NCBI GenBank assembly: GCA_940337035.1
Contig: OW679197.1
Coordinates: 56,131,903 to 56,195,902, forward strand
DNA: 64,000 nucleotides
Origin: Agriotes lineatus
Taxonomy: Eukaryota; Arthropoda; Insecta; Coleoptera; Elateridae
Direction: 5' to 3'
Positions 10,901 through 20,499 of the stretch are shown here, piece by piece. Under the pieces are notes generated by a model that was not told the DNA's origin, searched no databases, and saw only the letters and a list, made by a program, of their open reading frames with translations. How positions within the stretch are numbered: position 1 is the first letter of the stretch; the number at the start of each line of letters is the position of its first letter. Position numbers and translations under genes: made by a program.

Positions 10901-13088
10901 AAAATTATGGTTATTGAAAATAGCTTGCGATGAGAGCGTACCCATGGATATTCATTCGACGTGGACTGAATTTTTAAGTCAACTGTCTTATTTAAACGAT
11001 TTACAAATCAATCGTAAAGTAGTGTCGTGTTTTCCTTTCAAATCAATAGAAATCCACGGCTTTTGCGATGCCTCAAAATTAGGTTTCGGAGCTGCGATAT
11101 ATATTAAGACAATAGGCACTAATAATGAACATAGTTCTCAATTATTGTGTGCCAAAAGTAGGGTTGCGCCGCTGAAAACAGTCACAATACCGCGGCTAGA
11201 GCTATGCGCTGCTTTATTGTTAGCTAAATTAATGGATAGCGTTAAGAAAACGCTTAATTTAGACATTAAAAGGGAATATTGTTGGACTGATTCGACTATT
11301 GTATTAGCGTGGTTAGCGACAGAACCTAATACGTTAAATACTTTCGTCGCAAATAGGGTGTCTGAAATTCAGTCGTTATCTCAAATAGAAAATTGGAGCC
11401 ATATAAGGTCGCGAGATAACCCTGCAGATGTTGTTAGTAGGGGTCTGCTACCTAGAGAATTAATCACCGATCGAACGTGGTTCTTTGGTCCGACGTGGTT
11501 GAATCAAGAATACCAACAACCAACTTTAGAGATAGGGAATGTTGAGATTATAGAGAAACGCAAGAAGGTTATAGCCTTTACAACAATGAATGTAGAGACG
11601 CAGTTCATTGACAAATTTTCATCTTTTTCCAAGCTACAGCGCGTGATAGCCTACTGTCTTAGATTTATTCAAAATTGCAAAAACAAGACAGATGCAAAAT
11701 CAGGGCCGCTGGCATCTAATGAACTGCAAAAGGCTACGTTTGCTTTAGTTCGCATTGTACAACAGCAGGCATTTGCAGCTGAGAGATGGCAATTAAATAA
11801 AAACGAGGTAGTCGACAAATGTAGCCCATTAGCTTCTTTAAATCCCTTTGTAGGCGACCATGACTTAATAAGGTTAGGTGGTCGACTAAGAAATGCAGCT
11901 ATATCGAATGATGTAAAGCATCCCATAGTTCTGCCTAAAAATCATCACTTGACCAGATTGCTTATTATCAGTGAACATGAGCGTCAATTGCATGCAGGGG
12001 CGCAAGCTACATTAGCGGCATTAAGGCAGACATATTGGATTATAGCGGCAAAAGGTGTCATAAGGCAAATCATTCATAAATGTATGAGATGTTTTCATGC
12101 AAAGCCCCGTACTATTGTGCAGAAAATGGGTGATCTTCCCAAAGATCGGTTGCAATTAACACGTCCTTTTTTAATATCAGGAGTTGATTACGCAGGACCC
12201 ATTTTGGCCAAACAGGGTCGCGGACGCGGTAAAAGAACCATAAAGGTTTACATTGCGTTATTTGTATGTTTTGCCACTAAGGCAGTTCATTTGGAGGTAG
12301 TGAGCGATTTAACATCAGCATCGTTTTTAAGTGCGCTTAAACGATTTATCGCAAGACGTGGTCATATATCACGCATATATTCAGATAATGCGTCTACCTT
12401 CATAGGAGCCAAACGCGAATTGGCTGATTTGGCCCAATTTCTTAAAAATTCTAACTTTCAAAATGAATTGATAAGCACATTAGCTGCTAAAAATATCGAG
12501 TGGAAATTCATAGCACCTCGTGCGCCGAACATGGGGGGTTTGTGGGAATCAAATGTTAAGGCGATGAAATATCACTTGAAAAGGGTTATAGGTAACGCGC
12601 TATTAACATACGAAGAATTATACACTCTCCTTACCCAAATCGAAGCCTGTCTAAATTCCCGACCCCTCACCCCGCTGACCTCTGATCCTAATGACTTGGC
12701 CGCACTGACTCCTGGTCATTTCTTGATCGGGGAACCGTTGATGACAATGATGGAACCCGATACAACCCATTTAAAATTAAATTGCCTTTCACGGTGGCAA
12801 AGAGTGGAGCAACTTCGGCAACATTTTTGGAAAAGGTGGCATAGAGAATATCTGCTTCAACTGCAACAGCGTTCCAAGTGGCGACAAAGGGCGCTCGAAG
12901 ATATTCGTATAGGAAGAATGGTCATCGTGGCAGAGGACAACGTACCACCTCAACAGTGGCTCTTGGGGAGAATAATTGAGCTTCATCCAGGGGCTGACCA
13001 ATTAGTGAGAGTGGTAACGGTAAAAACGGTGCGCGGAGTGTTGCCAAGGCCTTTAAACAAATTGTGCTTTTTGCCTCTAAATGAGTGA
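7968..13088 (+). CDS. BEL/Pao gag-pol polyprotein, intact
   Basis: A single 1706-residue frame encodes the whole retrotransposon polyprotein. Residues about 1-110 are a helical gag N-terminus. About 110-290 is the BEL-type gag core (DUF1759-like, LNLPEFSGRYSNWRAF). About 324-392 are cysteine knuckles (CFQCKRNSH, CSNCLRNNHKTNDC, CRECKQRHN). The aspartic protease has its catalytic Asp at 452 in ALLDVGSQS, where DSG or DTG is usual. Reverse transcriptase has Asp781 (GDIAKMYRQ) and YMDD at 857-860. RNase H follows with Asp1034 and Asp1108. The integrase has a zinc region (HCC visible) and catalytic Asp1407, Asp1473 and Glu1527. The C-terminus is the basic DUF5641-like tail typical of BEL. The first ATG after the leader is used. 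No stops or shifts separate gag from pol, as is normal for this superfamily. Confidence 0.97.
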   Translation: MAAELGTLIHKRGHVKARLTKIANFVGNFEQGDNVNQLKVRLPMLKEINDQFNSLQMEILMINPDLSENDDQDNFDTLYFNTVCAIQSILEDHTGSASQRVPAENSRESQFNIKLPILNLPEFSGRYSNWRAFYDTFKSLIHDNHKLNDCERFHYLKSCLKQEPLHAVDALPVSQANYTSAWEILKRRYENKRLIIQEHVQSILKLSVISRPSHTLLRQLVDKVNSNMAALKVLNLPVDSWDALIVPILSEKLDYTTNKEWQSCLNSEIPTLKEFITFLDKRCEVLESLSSLTRPHQANPSNKVSLREKPPRHASYLNINKPSCFQCKRNSHNIYQCLEFLKLSVPDRLKQVEKFDLCSNCLRNNHKTNDCRSTLKCRECKQRHNSLLHVVQNVTTLAEVSSASQLNESEIVPSTSMICSNKDINTTVLLSTALVNVSDSKGNLHEARALLDVGSQSNLITENLAKKLSLNQMSTNITIAGINQGLSYVKRMVEVSVKSRHNNFTAEVQCLIVPQIAQDIPSRSFSRAMVQIPVNLNIADPYFNQAGPIDLLLGAGLFWEVLCVGQIRTNNHQPFLQKSHFGWLIGGSIEFALSTTRTSCNLSTASRLENSLTKFWELEQYSCQRHLSAEEINVENHFRSTFHRDVNGRFVVRLPFKNDKLALGASYQNALKRFYNLEHKLNCKPEIKQQYMDFITEYKHLNHMELVPEHQLNVPSCYLPHHAVFKESSSTTRLRVVFDMSARTSNGSSLNDNLMCGPVIQQDLFSILTRFRTFQYALTGDIAKMYRQIQIHPQQADYQRILWRNNSNEPLQTYRLLTLTYGTKPASYIATRCLQELALQNQVNYPLSSKIIGRDFYMDDLITGGNELNALITLKDEIIDILAQGGFELRKFASNEKQILSGSSGIRPDSVINLDKNGETKTLGLIWNCDGDFLKYEIKTHTLCSKITKRSILSAIAQIFDPLGLIAPVSMKAKIIMQKLWLLKIACDESVPMDIHSTWTEFLSQLSYLNDLQINRKVVSCFPFKSIEIHGFCDASKLGFGAAIYIKTIGTNNEHSSQLLCAKSRVAPLKTVTIPRLELCAALLLAKLMDSVKKTLNLDIKREYCWTDSTIVLAWLATEPNTLNTFVANRVSEIQSLSQIENWSHIRSRDNPADVVSRGLLPRELITDRTWFFGPTWLNQEYQQPTLEIGNVEIIEKRKKVIAFTTMNVETQFIDKFSSFSKLQRVIAYCLRFIQNCKNKTDAKSGPLASNELQKATFALVRIVQQQAFAAERWQLNKNEVVDKCSPLASLNPFVGDHDLIRLGGRLRNAAISNDVKHPIVLPKNHHLTRLLIISEHERQLHAGAQATLAALRQTYWIIAAKGVIRQIIHKCMRCFHAKPRTIVQKMGDLPKDRLQLTRPFLISGVDYAGPILAKQGRGRGKRTIKVYIALFVCFATKAVHLEVVSDLTSASFLSALKRFIARRGHISRIYSDNASTFIGAKRELADLAQFLKNSNFQNELISTLAAKNIEWKFIAPRAPNMGGLWESNVKAMKYHLKRVIGNALLTYEELYTLLTQIEACLNSRPLTPLTSDPNDLAALTPGHFLIGEPLMTMMEPDTTHLKLNCLSRWQRVEQLRQHFWKRWHREYLLQLQQRSKWRQRALEDIRIGRMVIVAEDNVPPQQWLLGRIIELHPGADQLVRVVTVKTVRGVLPRPLNKLCFLPLNE

Positions 13089-13248
13089 ACATAAACGATT
13101 TATGTATTAGTAATAGGGGTATATATTGTTTAATTGTAAGAATCATTGTATATTGTGCTTTAGGTGTAGGAATTGTTTTATACAGTCTTTATTACGTTAT
13201 TGTACATAATATTATTAATTCTTCTTGTTTCGAAGCCTAAAGGACTTC

Positions 13249-13259
13249 AAAGGGGGCGG
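13249..13259 (+). promoter_or_regulatory. Polypurine tract of the BEL element
   Basis: AAAGGGGGCGG lies two bases before the 3' LTR and is the only long purine run in the short region after the stop codon at 13088. It is the expected primer for plus-strand DNA synthesis. One C interrupts it. Confidence 0.8.
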
Positions 13260-13261
13260 TA

Positions 13262-13511
13262 TGTTGGAGCCTCCAGGCATGCACCCTAGTAAGGGAGGGG
13301 TGAGCGCGGCAGGGCGGCTCCAGGTAGTTTTAAGTAAGAAGTAGTCGTTAAGTAACTGTACATAGTTAAAGACGGTCTCGTACCAGTTCGCAGCACATCA
13401 GCTGAGAAACATAGCCCAAATCAACGGCACATCGGCTGTAAAGGGTTAATAAAGTTTCTGTAATATACTGGTGCTTTTTTTATTTACGTTATCGAATAAC
13501 AAACACTAACA
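13262..13511 (+). repeat. BEL 3' long terminal repeat
   Basis: Identical to 7382-7631 over all 250 bp, with TG...CA ends and AATAAA at 13448-13453 for 3' end formation. It is followed directly by GTACG (13512-13516), the right copy of the target duplication. Confidence 0.97.
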
Positions 13512-14560
13512 GTACGTGCGGTGCTAGTGCTTCTGTAACCTGGAGCGCGTGCTTAGGCGGAATCCTCTTTTTGACGCGGAATTTCTATCTTCCTAGGCAA
13601 ACCGGATTGTTGACGTGGAGGCGGCTGAGGAAGAAGCCAGGTGGATCCTCGTTGTAGAACGTACCGTGCCTGATCTTCTGGAAGTAAGCGCGCGTATCTT
13701 GGTGAAGTATGGTGACGTCGCGGCAGTCTTCACGTGCTGGGCGAAGCTGGGGAAGGACACACCTGGACGGCACGAGGAGGGTGCGGGCGGATATTTGAGG
13801 CATCCTTTGCACGGACAGGTTGGCCCTCGGTGTGGAGTCGGCAAGCCATAATTTCGGAGACTTGGAGCGCGTGTTCTGGCGGAGTCGTGGGCTTGGATCT
13901 TCTAGCGAGCGCGGTTCACCTGGTGAACTTCTCGGCGTACTTATGCTAAGTGCGGTTTGCCGCAAAGATGGACATCGGGGTCTCGTTCCGGTGCAGGCAT
14001 GGCTGGAGATTTCTCGCGGCAGCTTGAGTGCCTGCAGAACTTGCAAAAGGAGTTGTTTCCAGGATCTTAAGATCACTTGGGAATGTTTCTGTTACAATTT
14101 GAGAGCGCTTTTAAAGGATAACCGGGCCGTTGTTTAATTTGGCTGGGGCTCCGCTAATGAAGCCGATACCGAAGTGTCGTCAATTGTATCTTGTGGCTGA
14201 CGCGAAACTGCGTCGTTTGATACCTCACCCGCTATATATCCTTTAGATAATATGTGGTTGATAATACATGCCAATATGGCGGTTTTAACTCCTTATATTT
14301 TGCTGCAGCAGATCGTCTCCGGAACTTTAAGCCTTTCCCTATTTTTTGTTAAGGTGGGATGTTTTCTTTGTTTGCGTCCTATAGACGAAATTGGATTGAT
14401 TTTGAAAAACCGTTAGCTTGCGTTCGGCGAGAAATTCACTAGAATTCGTTAAGGTTGCATTATCCGCTTGTAAAACCAAAACCGGGTCGAGGACGTGTTG
14501 CTGAGAGAAGAAAAAAAGATTTCTTTAATAAGCCAGGCTTTCTAGAATTAAAATAATGCA
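13512..14560. repeat. GC-rich element, right part (split by BEL)
   Basis: Continues the block that begins at 6893. It is strongly GC-rich to about 14080, with a 163-codon open frame on the minus strand (13585-14076) that reads as low-complexity, with CPCKGC and FPSFAQHVKTAA. The string QHVKTA also occurs in the left part, and the DNA shows two diverged copies of about 200 bp: ATCGCCCCTCGGTG...CTGGAGCGCGTG (7355-7381 joined to 13512-13560) against TTGGCCCTCGG...CTTGGAGCGCGTG (13820-13890). Past 14100 it is more ordinary. The block ends about where LINE endonuclease resumes at 14590. I cannot name the family or show that the frame is real. Confidence 0.4.
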
Positions 14561-14589
14561 AGGCCCATGATTAGATGTCAGAATCATAT

Positions 14590-15235
14590 CAAGTTCTTTA
14601 ACGATTTACAGCAAGAAATAGATATCAACAATAAAAAAGTTAGTATCATAGGCGATCTGAATGGAAAAGTGAGCCACAAATATGCTGGCATTGGATGACG
14701 TTTAGGTGAGTACGGTGAAAATAAGGAAAATTCAAACGGAGAAAGAATACTTGACTTTTATATCAAAGACGATCTAGTAATTGGCAATGACCACTTCAAA
14801 TACAAGGACATAGATAAAATAACAGGAGAAGTAGTATCGAGAAGTAAAAAGTCGATAATAAACTACCTCTTAATTAAAATAGTTCTATGTCAAAGAATGC
14901 TGATGAAAAATAGATAATAAAGGAGAAGGAAAAAGAAAAAAAAAGAACAAGCCAGAAATAGAGAAACAACTTAAAAAGAAATTAAAAAACTGCGAGACTT
15001 TGACACGGAAATTAATGTGGAAGAGATGCGAGAACACTTCAAGAAATCAATTCTTATAACAGCAGCAGACGATAGCTGTGGAATGTCCGAAATAACAAAT
15101 AAAGAAGTTAAAAGAAATGGTGGATAGAAAAAGTAGAAGAAAACGAAAAAAGATGAAAAAACAAGAGATCAACAAATAGCGGAATATATAGATGATGACT
15201 AAAACAGGCAAAAATAGAAAAAACCAGAACATTAA
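14590..15235 (+). pseudogene. LINE endonuclease, C-terminal fragment
   Basis: The frame reads KFFNDLQQEID, VSIIGDLNGKV, GERILDFYIKDDLVIGN and HFKYKD, which are the GDFNA and late blocks of an RTE-like endonuclease. Beyond it, about 15010-15130, a frame includes MREHFKKSILITAADDSCG and ITNKEVK, the linker before the reverse transcriptase. Stops and shifts occur throughout. Its first residues overlap what is already present just before 6892 (DKFNTIQ against KFFNDLQ), which is what a duplicated target site would leave. Confidence 0.7.
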
Positions 15236-15589
15236 ATTTTGTTTGTACGACTGGATTTATATTAAGAGGAATGCTAAAATAACCAACAAAATGTGGTGTG
15301 CGAATTCAATCACAAAATGATATATAAAAAAATTATTTCAGTTATAATTAATAATGAATTTATAAAAAAACACTGAAGAAAGGCTTTTCGATGAGCTGAA
15401 ATTCAGGGTATAACATCAACGTATGTCATAAACGCTATATACACATACTTTAAATTCTCAACGCTGAAGATATTAGAGAAGGGGTTAATATTAGGTTTTT
15501 GTCATGTCACTGAAAACTGGTAAAGGATATTAAAATAAAAATTGGCACATCTTTCTATCTAAGCAGGCTTATTTATTAAGTCCCTTTCA

Positions 15590-16285
15590 ATTTTTACTTC
15601 GCTCGTCTGAAAGACGAAGGAAGTATTGTAATCACAAAAAAATCACCTTCTGAGATTTCTTCAGATCTTCAAGGTCCCTCGATGACGAAAAAGAGGTTTT
15701 CTTAATTCCGTCTGTCTGTCTGTTGTCAGTATAGCTCAAAAACTATTTGTCGGAGGGCGACGATATTTCGCATACATATTATATATCTACCTCGCATAAA
15801 ACCGGTAGAATTTCATACAAATATATACAAGGTGAGCACCTTAAAAAAATATTTTGTTTAAATTTTTCGGTTAATTTTGAAATAGAATGAAGTAATAACT
15901 TTCACATAGGTCAGGCTTTACATTTTCCGAAAATAAGACTCAACCGATACAGGATAATGTCACAAAAGAGTAAAAACGTTTCAACAATAACACCCTTCTG
16001 TTCAAGAGAGGCGCGCGCCGGACTTATTTCGAAGAGGCTCGGAGCGTAGTTGGCTTTATCGATGCAGATACGATCTCTATGTAGGGGTGTGGTTACGATC
16101 GCTCTGCAGATGCGGCGGGTTCAAACCCCAGCGGGATACATTTTTTTATTTGAAAATATATTTAATTTATTAGAAATGTGAAGATATTTTTACTCCTAAC
16201 TTAATTTGATTTTTAAAATTATTTAGTGTTACAATGTCGACGAGGGAAGTTCTGGGTAAAGCCTTTTACAGATTTTTATATATGG
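15590..16285 (+). repeat. tRNA-like repeat family, copy A
   Basis: One plus-strand copy of a family seen again at 35960-39180. Order: a terminal region with a short hairpin (CGTCTGAAAGACG, about 15604-15618), a block GAGATTTCTTCAGATCTTC, a short (GTCT)n tract at 15711-15724, ATACAAGGTGAGCACCTT, then a tRNA-like segment (16036-16141) containing a B-box-like GGTTCAAACCC at 16118-16128, and a 3' part ending GTAAAGCCTTTTACAGAT. No protein frame is present. A SINE-like or Helitron-like origin is possible, but the tRNA-like part is internal rather than at the 5' end. Confidence 0.55.
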
Positions 16286-16500
16286 CTTTAAGGAGTTGAA
16301 ATTAGCAATCCATAACGTATGTACTTTACTTTTTTACACAAACACTATTAAGTTTAAATAAAAGATAAGAGAGCTGACAAAGGTTTTTAAGTAAATTAAG
16401 CTTTCCTGCCCATAATTTTTTATAACCAAATCCTTGTCCGATAAAAGTGATAATAAAAACGTTTACAGGGGTTGCTAATTTCAATGCCTTGAAGCCGTAC
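16283..16500. repeat. Short inverted-repeat element
   Basis: The left arm (GGCTTTAAGG, TTGAAATTAGCAATCC, 16283-16313) is repeated inverted at about 16467-16498, where the complement reads GGCTTCAAGG, TTGAAATTAGCAACCC. The arms are about 30 bp with a few mismatches and enclose about 150 bp of AT-rich DNA. It directly abuts copy A of the tRNA-like family. No transposase is present. Confidence 0.45.
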
Positions 16501-16819
16501 GTAATTTTTTTTAAAAGTCATCAATAACCCGTCTATTGCTAGAAATAATCTACCAAATGACAAAAACCTAATTTTGACCTCCCTTTAATATCTTCATAAA
16601 GGTTTAGAATTATTGAACCTATGTTTACATGAACTTCTATTCTTATTTTGGACGATAGAATAAGTGTGTATGACATAAAATGGTGTTACACCCTGTAAGC
16701 TATATGTATGCATACTAAATAAAATTGAAATGTCACAAATTTAAAAATGGATGGCTACAAATGGAGCCCTCAATATGAATGTACCTGGACGTGGACAAAT
16801 AACATCAGGGGTGATAGAA

Positions 16820-17050
16820 GCAGCAATTGATCAAACCACCTAAGTAATGAAACAAATCACGAATAAAGTGATGAAAGTAAGAACACAATAGCATGTGGAA
16901 ATTATAGAGGTATTACCCCAATAGGTATAGTAACAAAACTGTACGCAAGAATTTTTAAAATAAAGTAAGAACGCTTGGAGGAAACCAATTAGTTGCTACA
17001 GATCGGGAAAATATATTCCGTTAAACAGACTTAAACTAAATGTATTATAT
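16820..17050 (+). pseudogene. LINE reverse transcriptase scrap
   Basis: A short frame reads CGNYRGITPIGIVTKLYARIFKIK, the NYRGI...KLYxRI block found N-terminal to motif A in LINE reverse transcriptases. A continuation with ERLEETN and a diverged FGFRKG region follows in another frame. It ends near 17050. It may be the next piece of the LINE traced from 5310, since its orientation and order agree. Confidence 0.55.
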
Positions 17051-18914
17051 AAAGGGGGAACAAATAAATTGCATATCAGTTTGTTGTGACTCCATATAAA
17101 CGTAATGTAAATTTATTCATAATTAGCCAGCTGGATCTAAAATTTATGTCATCACCCTTTAATTGGTTCGGATAAGGTATAATGAAACGGCAGCAAAATT
17201 GTATTAAAGAAATGTTAATTTCATCGATTCCAACTGCATTAGAATGGACGGAACAAAGAAATATAGTGACATCTTTGTTTCCAGATAGAATGGAAATTAA
17301 ACGACCCAACCAATAGGATCTAGTTAATTTAACGTGATTGCGATTTAGAAAGATTGCTTCGTTGTGCAGCACATTTTAGAAGGAAATAAGGGTGCGAGAA
17401 AAGTAACAAATTTGGAATTGTAAAAACGGGCTATACAATTTTTAAACGGCTACAATTTTCCATTAAAGTGAGAAACTATTATTAGTTTCCAGAAGAGCAA
17501 TGTAAGTCCAAAACATCCATTTATAGAAATAAATAGAAAAGTGCAATAATTTCGGGGACAATTTATAAGCGAAGTGTTGCGAACGCCGTGAGATCGAACC
17601 TTTGGGACTTGCTGGGGTGCGCTCTGGTAGGCGATGTCAGGGCTTTGACAGGATTTGAATGTATTCGCGCGTCCACGGGGATGGGGAAAGTCGAGAGCCG
17701 ATTCTGTCACCATTTTTCGGGAGCGTACCACAACCGCATTTTTCCACTACGAAAATTTGCGCTTTCAAAACAGCCCGCCGAGCGCAGCCTCTTCTGCTAA
17801 TTAAAACCAGCTCCGGGCTGTTAGCAAAACGCCGCCGGAGATTTTCCGGTGAGATAAGTTGACAGGCTCTCTGCGACCGTGGCAGTGACTAAAGCGCTAA
17901 GAAAATTTCTCCCTTGTGAATATACAAGCAAGTAGGGGCAGAAACATTCCTTTTGAAACTGAAAATGCACGGACACATCCATACACATGTGTCCTATTTC
18001 GATTGTTTGATATTCTGTTCGCGGACACCGCGGGCGCCACAAGAAAAGGCCGAGAGAAATGATGAAAAACAGGCTTAATAAATTATTAGTTTTTCGGGAT
18101 CTGGGGAAATTTGTAAGCGTGTCATTTAGTCCAGGCAGTTAGACTTGAACCTTGAATTAAATTATGCGACGCGCTCTCTTACATAAAAGAGAGAAGCACT
18201 GACTTCATTAGCTTTAATGAAAGTCCTCATCTGTTGCTTCACTTTTAACGCTTTTTGAATGATTAGAATAGCTTGTAGGGAGCCTCCTATTACTTATTTT
18301 CGAAGTACATGGTGTTTGGTTTACTTACATATTTAAAAAACAAATTGTTCTATTTGTCGACTTCGTTTGCCACTCCCATCGGCGGGTGTGTTGTGAATCG
18401 AAATGTTTACGATTTTGTAATACTCTTCGGTTTCATAGTTGCACTTGGTACCACTAATAAACTTTGGTGGTTGAATTTAAAAATAATTTTTATATCAATA
18501 TCGGGAAGCGTAAAATAACTGACGATGAAATAGAAATTCTTCAACATCTCACAAAATTTCTAAGCTACCTCCATGTAACTTAAAGTTGGAAGCTGCAGTA
18601 ATCGTGATGCATCACGAAATTTAAACGTTTCCCAATCATTGGCAAGTGGCAAGATGTATAATAATTGTTTAGAACTAGAGATTAATTAGTGATCAAAACA
18701 GAATTTTATTTCCTCATATTGACTTAACTTTACCTGATACCAGTATTTTCTCTTAGTTTTGTATTTGAATTGACACTTAATAAAGCACAAGGACAACAGT
18801 ATGTCGTCTTGGTTTCTATTTATCACAGTCGGCGGTGTCGCGAAGATGTTCGTTTTAAATATATAATCCTAAAAGATTGCAGAAGCATAAATGAAGATTT
18901 TCTATATATACATA
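17051..18914. other. No supported gene; GC-enriched island at 17570-17900
   Basis: No frame here looks like a protein. The interval 17570-17900 is markedly richer in GC and CpG than its surroundings, shows no repeat elsewhere in the window, and contains GCTAATTAAAACC (a homeodomain-type TAAT core) between GC-rich blocks. This is the kind of island expected for a host regulatory element or noncoding exon, but sequence alone does not prove it. Confidence 0.3.
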
Positions 18915-19314
18915 TACCGGGTGTCCATTCTCAAAGTCGAACATAGGCAATTGACATTAGTGCATTCCCTCGTTCATAATTGAAATAATTATTTTTTTTG
19001 TAGATTATTTTTACAGACGTTGACAGAAAATACCTGATGTACGCCAACTAATTGCCAATTTTTTTGACAAATGCTATCGAACTTGAAAAGCAAAGCATGG
19101 CATATTTTTAGTTTTAAATTAGTATTTTAAAATAAAAATCGCATCTTGAGTATTATTATTGGTATCATTTGATGCGTAATTATATATATATAATTATATC
19201 TTTCCATTGATACCATTACCTTCAATGTAAGTTGAATTGGCGAGCAGGAATTGTCAAAAACGTTCAATACAATGTTAATCGCCTATGTTCGACTTTGAGA
19301 ACGGACACCCGGTA
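18915..19314. mobile_element. MITE with about 50-bp terminal inverted repeats, TA target
   Basis: The left end reads TACCGGGTGTCCATTCTC, then AAAGTCGAACATAGGC. The right end is its inverse complement with very few changes (CGCCTATGTTCGACTT, then GAGAACGGACACCCGGTA). Similarity extends about 50 bp inward. The element is about 400 bp and flanked by TA (TATA on both sides), as expected for Tc1/mariner-type mobilisation. The centre holds an AT palindrome with TATATATATATA near 19180-19190. No transposase frame is present, so it is non-autonomous. Confidence 0.85.
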
Positions 19315-20490
19315 TATTGTAATGAACATATTCAAAGCCTCTAAAATTATGATGGCAGTTAATAAAATTTCAATCATTTCAAATATTATTTTACAAAATG
19401 TTCTATGTGCTAGTTTAAGTTTTGCAAATCGTATGAATAGCATTGACTGAGTTAATAATTTATATAAAACGGTATTAAAAATAGTATTAGCTTTAATTCA
19501 AACATACAATGTAATCAGAGCAGGCTTAGAAATAATGAATAACAATGTAAGACGAATGAAGACAAAAGAGGAAGGGGAAGCGAAGCCAAGCTGTGAGGTG
19601 TGTTATTTTGGCTTCCCCATAAATAATTCATTTAAAAGCGAATAAATACCCGTTTTTCCCAATTCAGTGTTTGATAATAATTAGTGCAGTGTCTTTTGTG
19701 TAGGCTGTAGAGGGTTGAATTGATTCGTTGCACCCCTACGGGAATTTTAAAAAGTGGTGAATATTACATCAAGTGGTAGCTGTGTTCCTATGACAAAATT
19801 TGGAGCAGTTGCAATGTTAGCTCTGGAAGCGCGTAGGAGGCAGCGACATTCGTGCTGAGTAGTGCGGAGCCCTGGGAACTAGGGCCAAGACGAATTTGTA
19901 AGCAGTTTTGGTGTGATGCAAGTTGTAGGGGCCGTTCGAAAAGGTATCGGGCTTGTTACAGCAGGCCATCGAAAAGAAAAGGGAGCCCCCGTCCGTCGTG
20001 GGACTGGCTGTGGGGACGCCTGGTGTACTATTTTGCATCAGGGAAGGAAAATAAGGTCAGAAAGTTATCATGCACATTTCCGGGAGAAGCGCATCGCGAG
20101 TATTTTTTTGTGGTGTCTATTTACTTACGTTTGTTAAATCACTTAGGTAACGCACTCTTACGTAATCGCTGATGTAATTATTAATACGAACCCAAGTTGC
20201 TTTACAAAATTGTGAGGTTGGAGAGGCATGTTTGTAAAGTTGTTCCCATCAGCTAGAGCGATTACATTTAAAAATCATAAACACCACGATAATTATGTTA
20301 AAAGCAAATGTATTGCATGCAATTATACTTTCAATCTTATTTGCTAGCATGTAGAAACCCAACCTTTTGAGGTGATAGAGTCATTTATTTAAATAATAAT
20401 AATAATATCACTATTAAATAAACTAAATATACAAACACAACAATATACGAGATTATATACAGCTTAAAGTCGTTTTTCTAAACCTATCTA
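19315..20490. other. No supported gene; GC-enriched stretch at 19800-20110
   Basis: The stretch 19800-20110 is GC-enriched with open frames in two plus-strand phases (one of 106, one of 74 codons), but neither resembles a known protein and neither has convincing codon structure. A short inverted repeat (GGAAGCGAAGCCAAG against TTGGCTTCCCC) lies at about 19575-19618. Short (AAT)n repeats occur at about 20393-20407. Confidence 0.3.
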
Positions 20491-20499
20491 AAACGTCAA

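Larger units (their letters stand above)
7382..13511 (+). mobile_element. Complete BEL/Pao LTR retrotransposon
   Basis: Everything needed for a complete element is present in order: 5' LTR (7382-7631), primer binding site (7634-7651), one gag-pol frame (7968-13088), polypurine tract (about 13249-13259) and 3' LTR (13262-13511), flanked by GTACG duplications. I compared the two LTRs base by base and found no difference over 250 bp. There is no frame for an envelope protein between the end of pol and the polypurine tract, so it is a retrotransposon without env. Total length is 6130 bp. Identical LTRs plus an intact frame make it a candidate for a recently active copy. It is oriented opposite to the apparent frame of the GC-rich block it entered. 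Confidence 0.97.

Noticed and set aside
9595..13146. Several minus-strand frames of 60-85 codons inside the BEL element
   Set aside because: They are shadows of the gag-pol frame, which alone shows recognised domains.
13086..13261. An envelope gene downstream of BEL pol
   Set aside because: Only 160-170 bases separate the stop codon from the 3' LTR, too little for any env, so the element is not an env-bearing retrovirus-like form.
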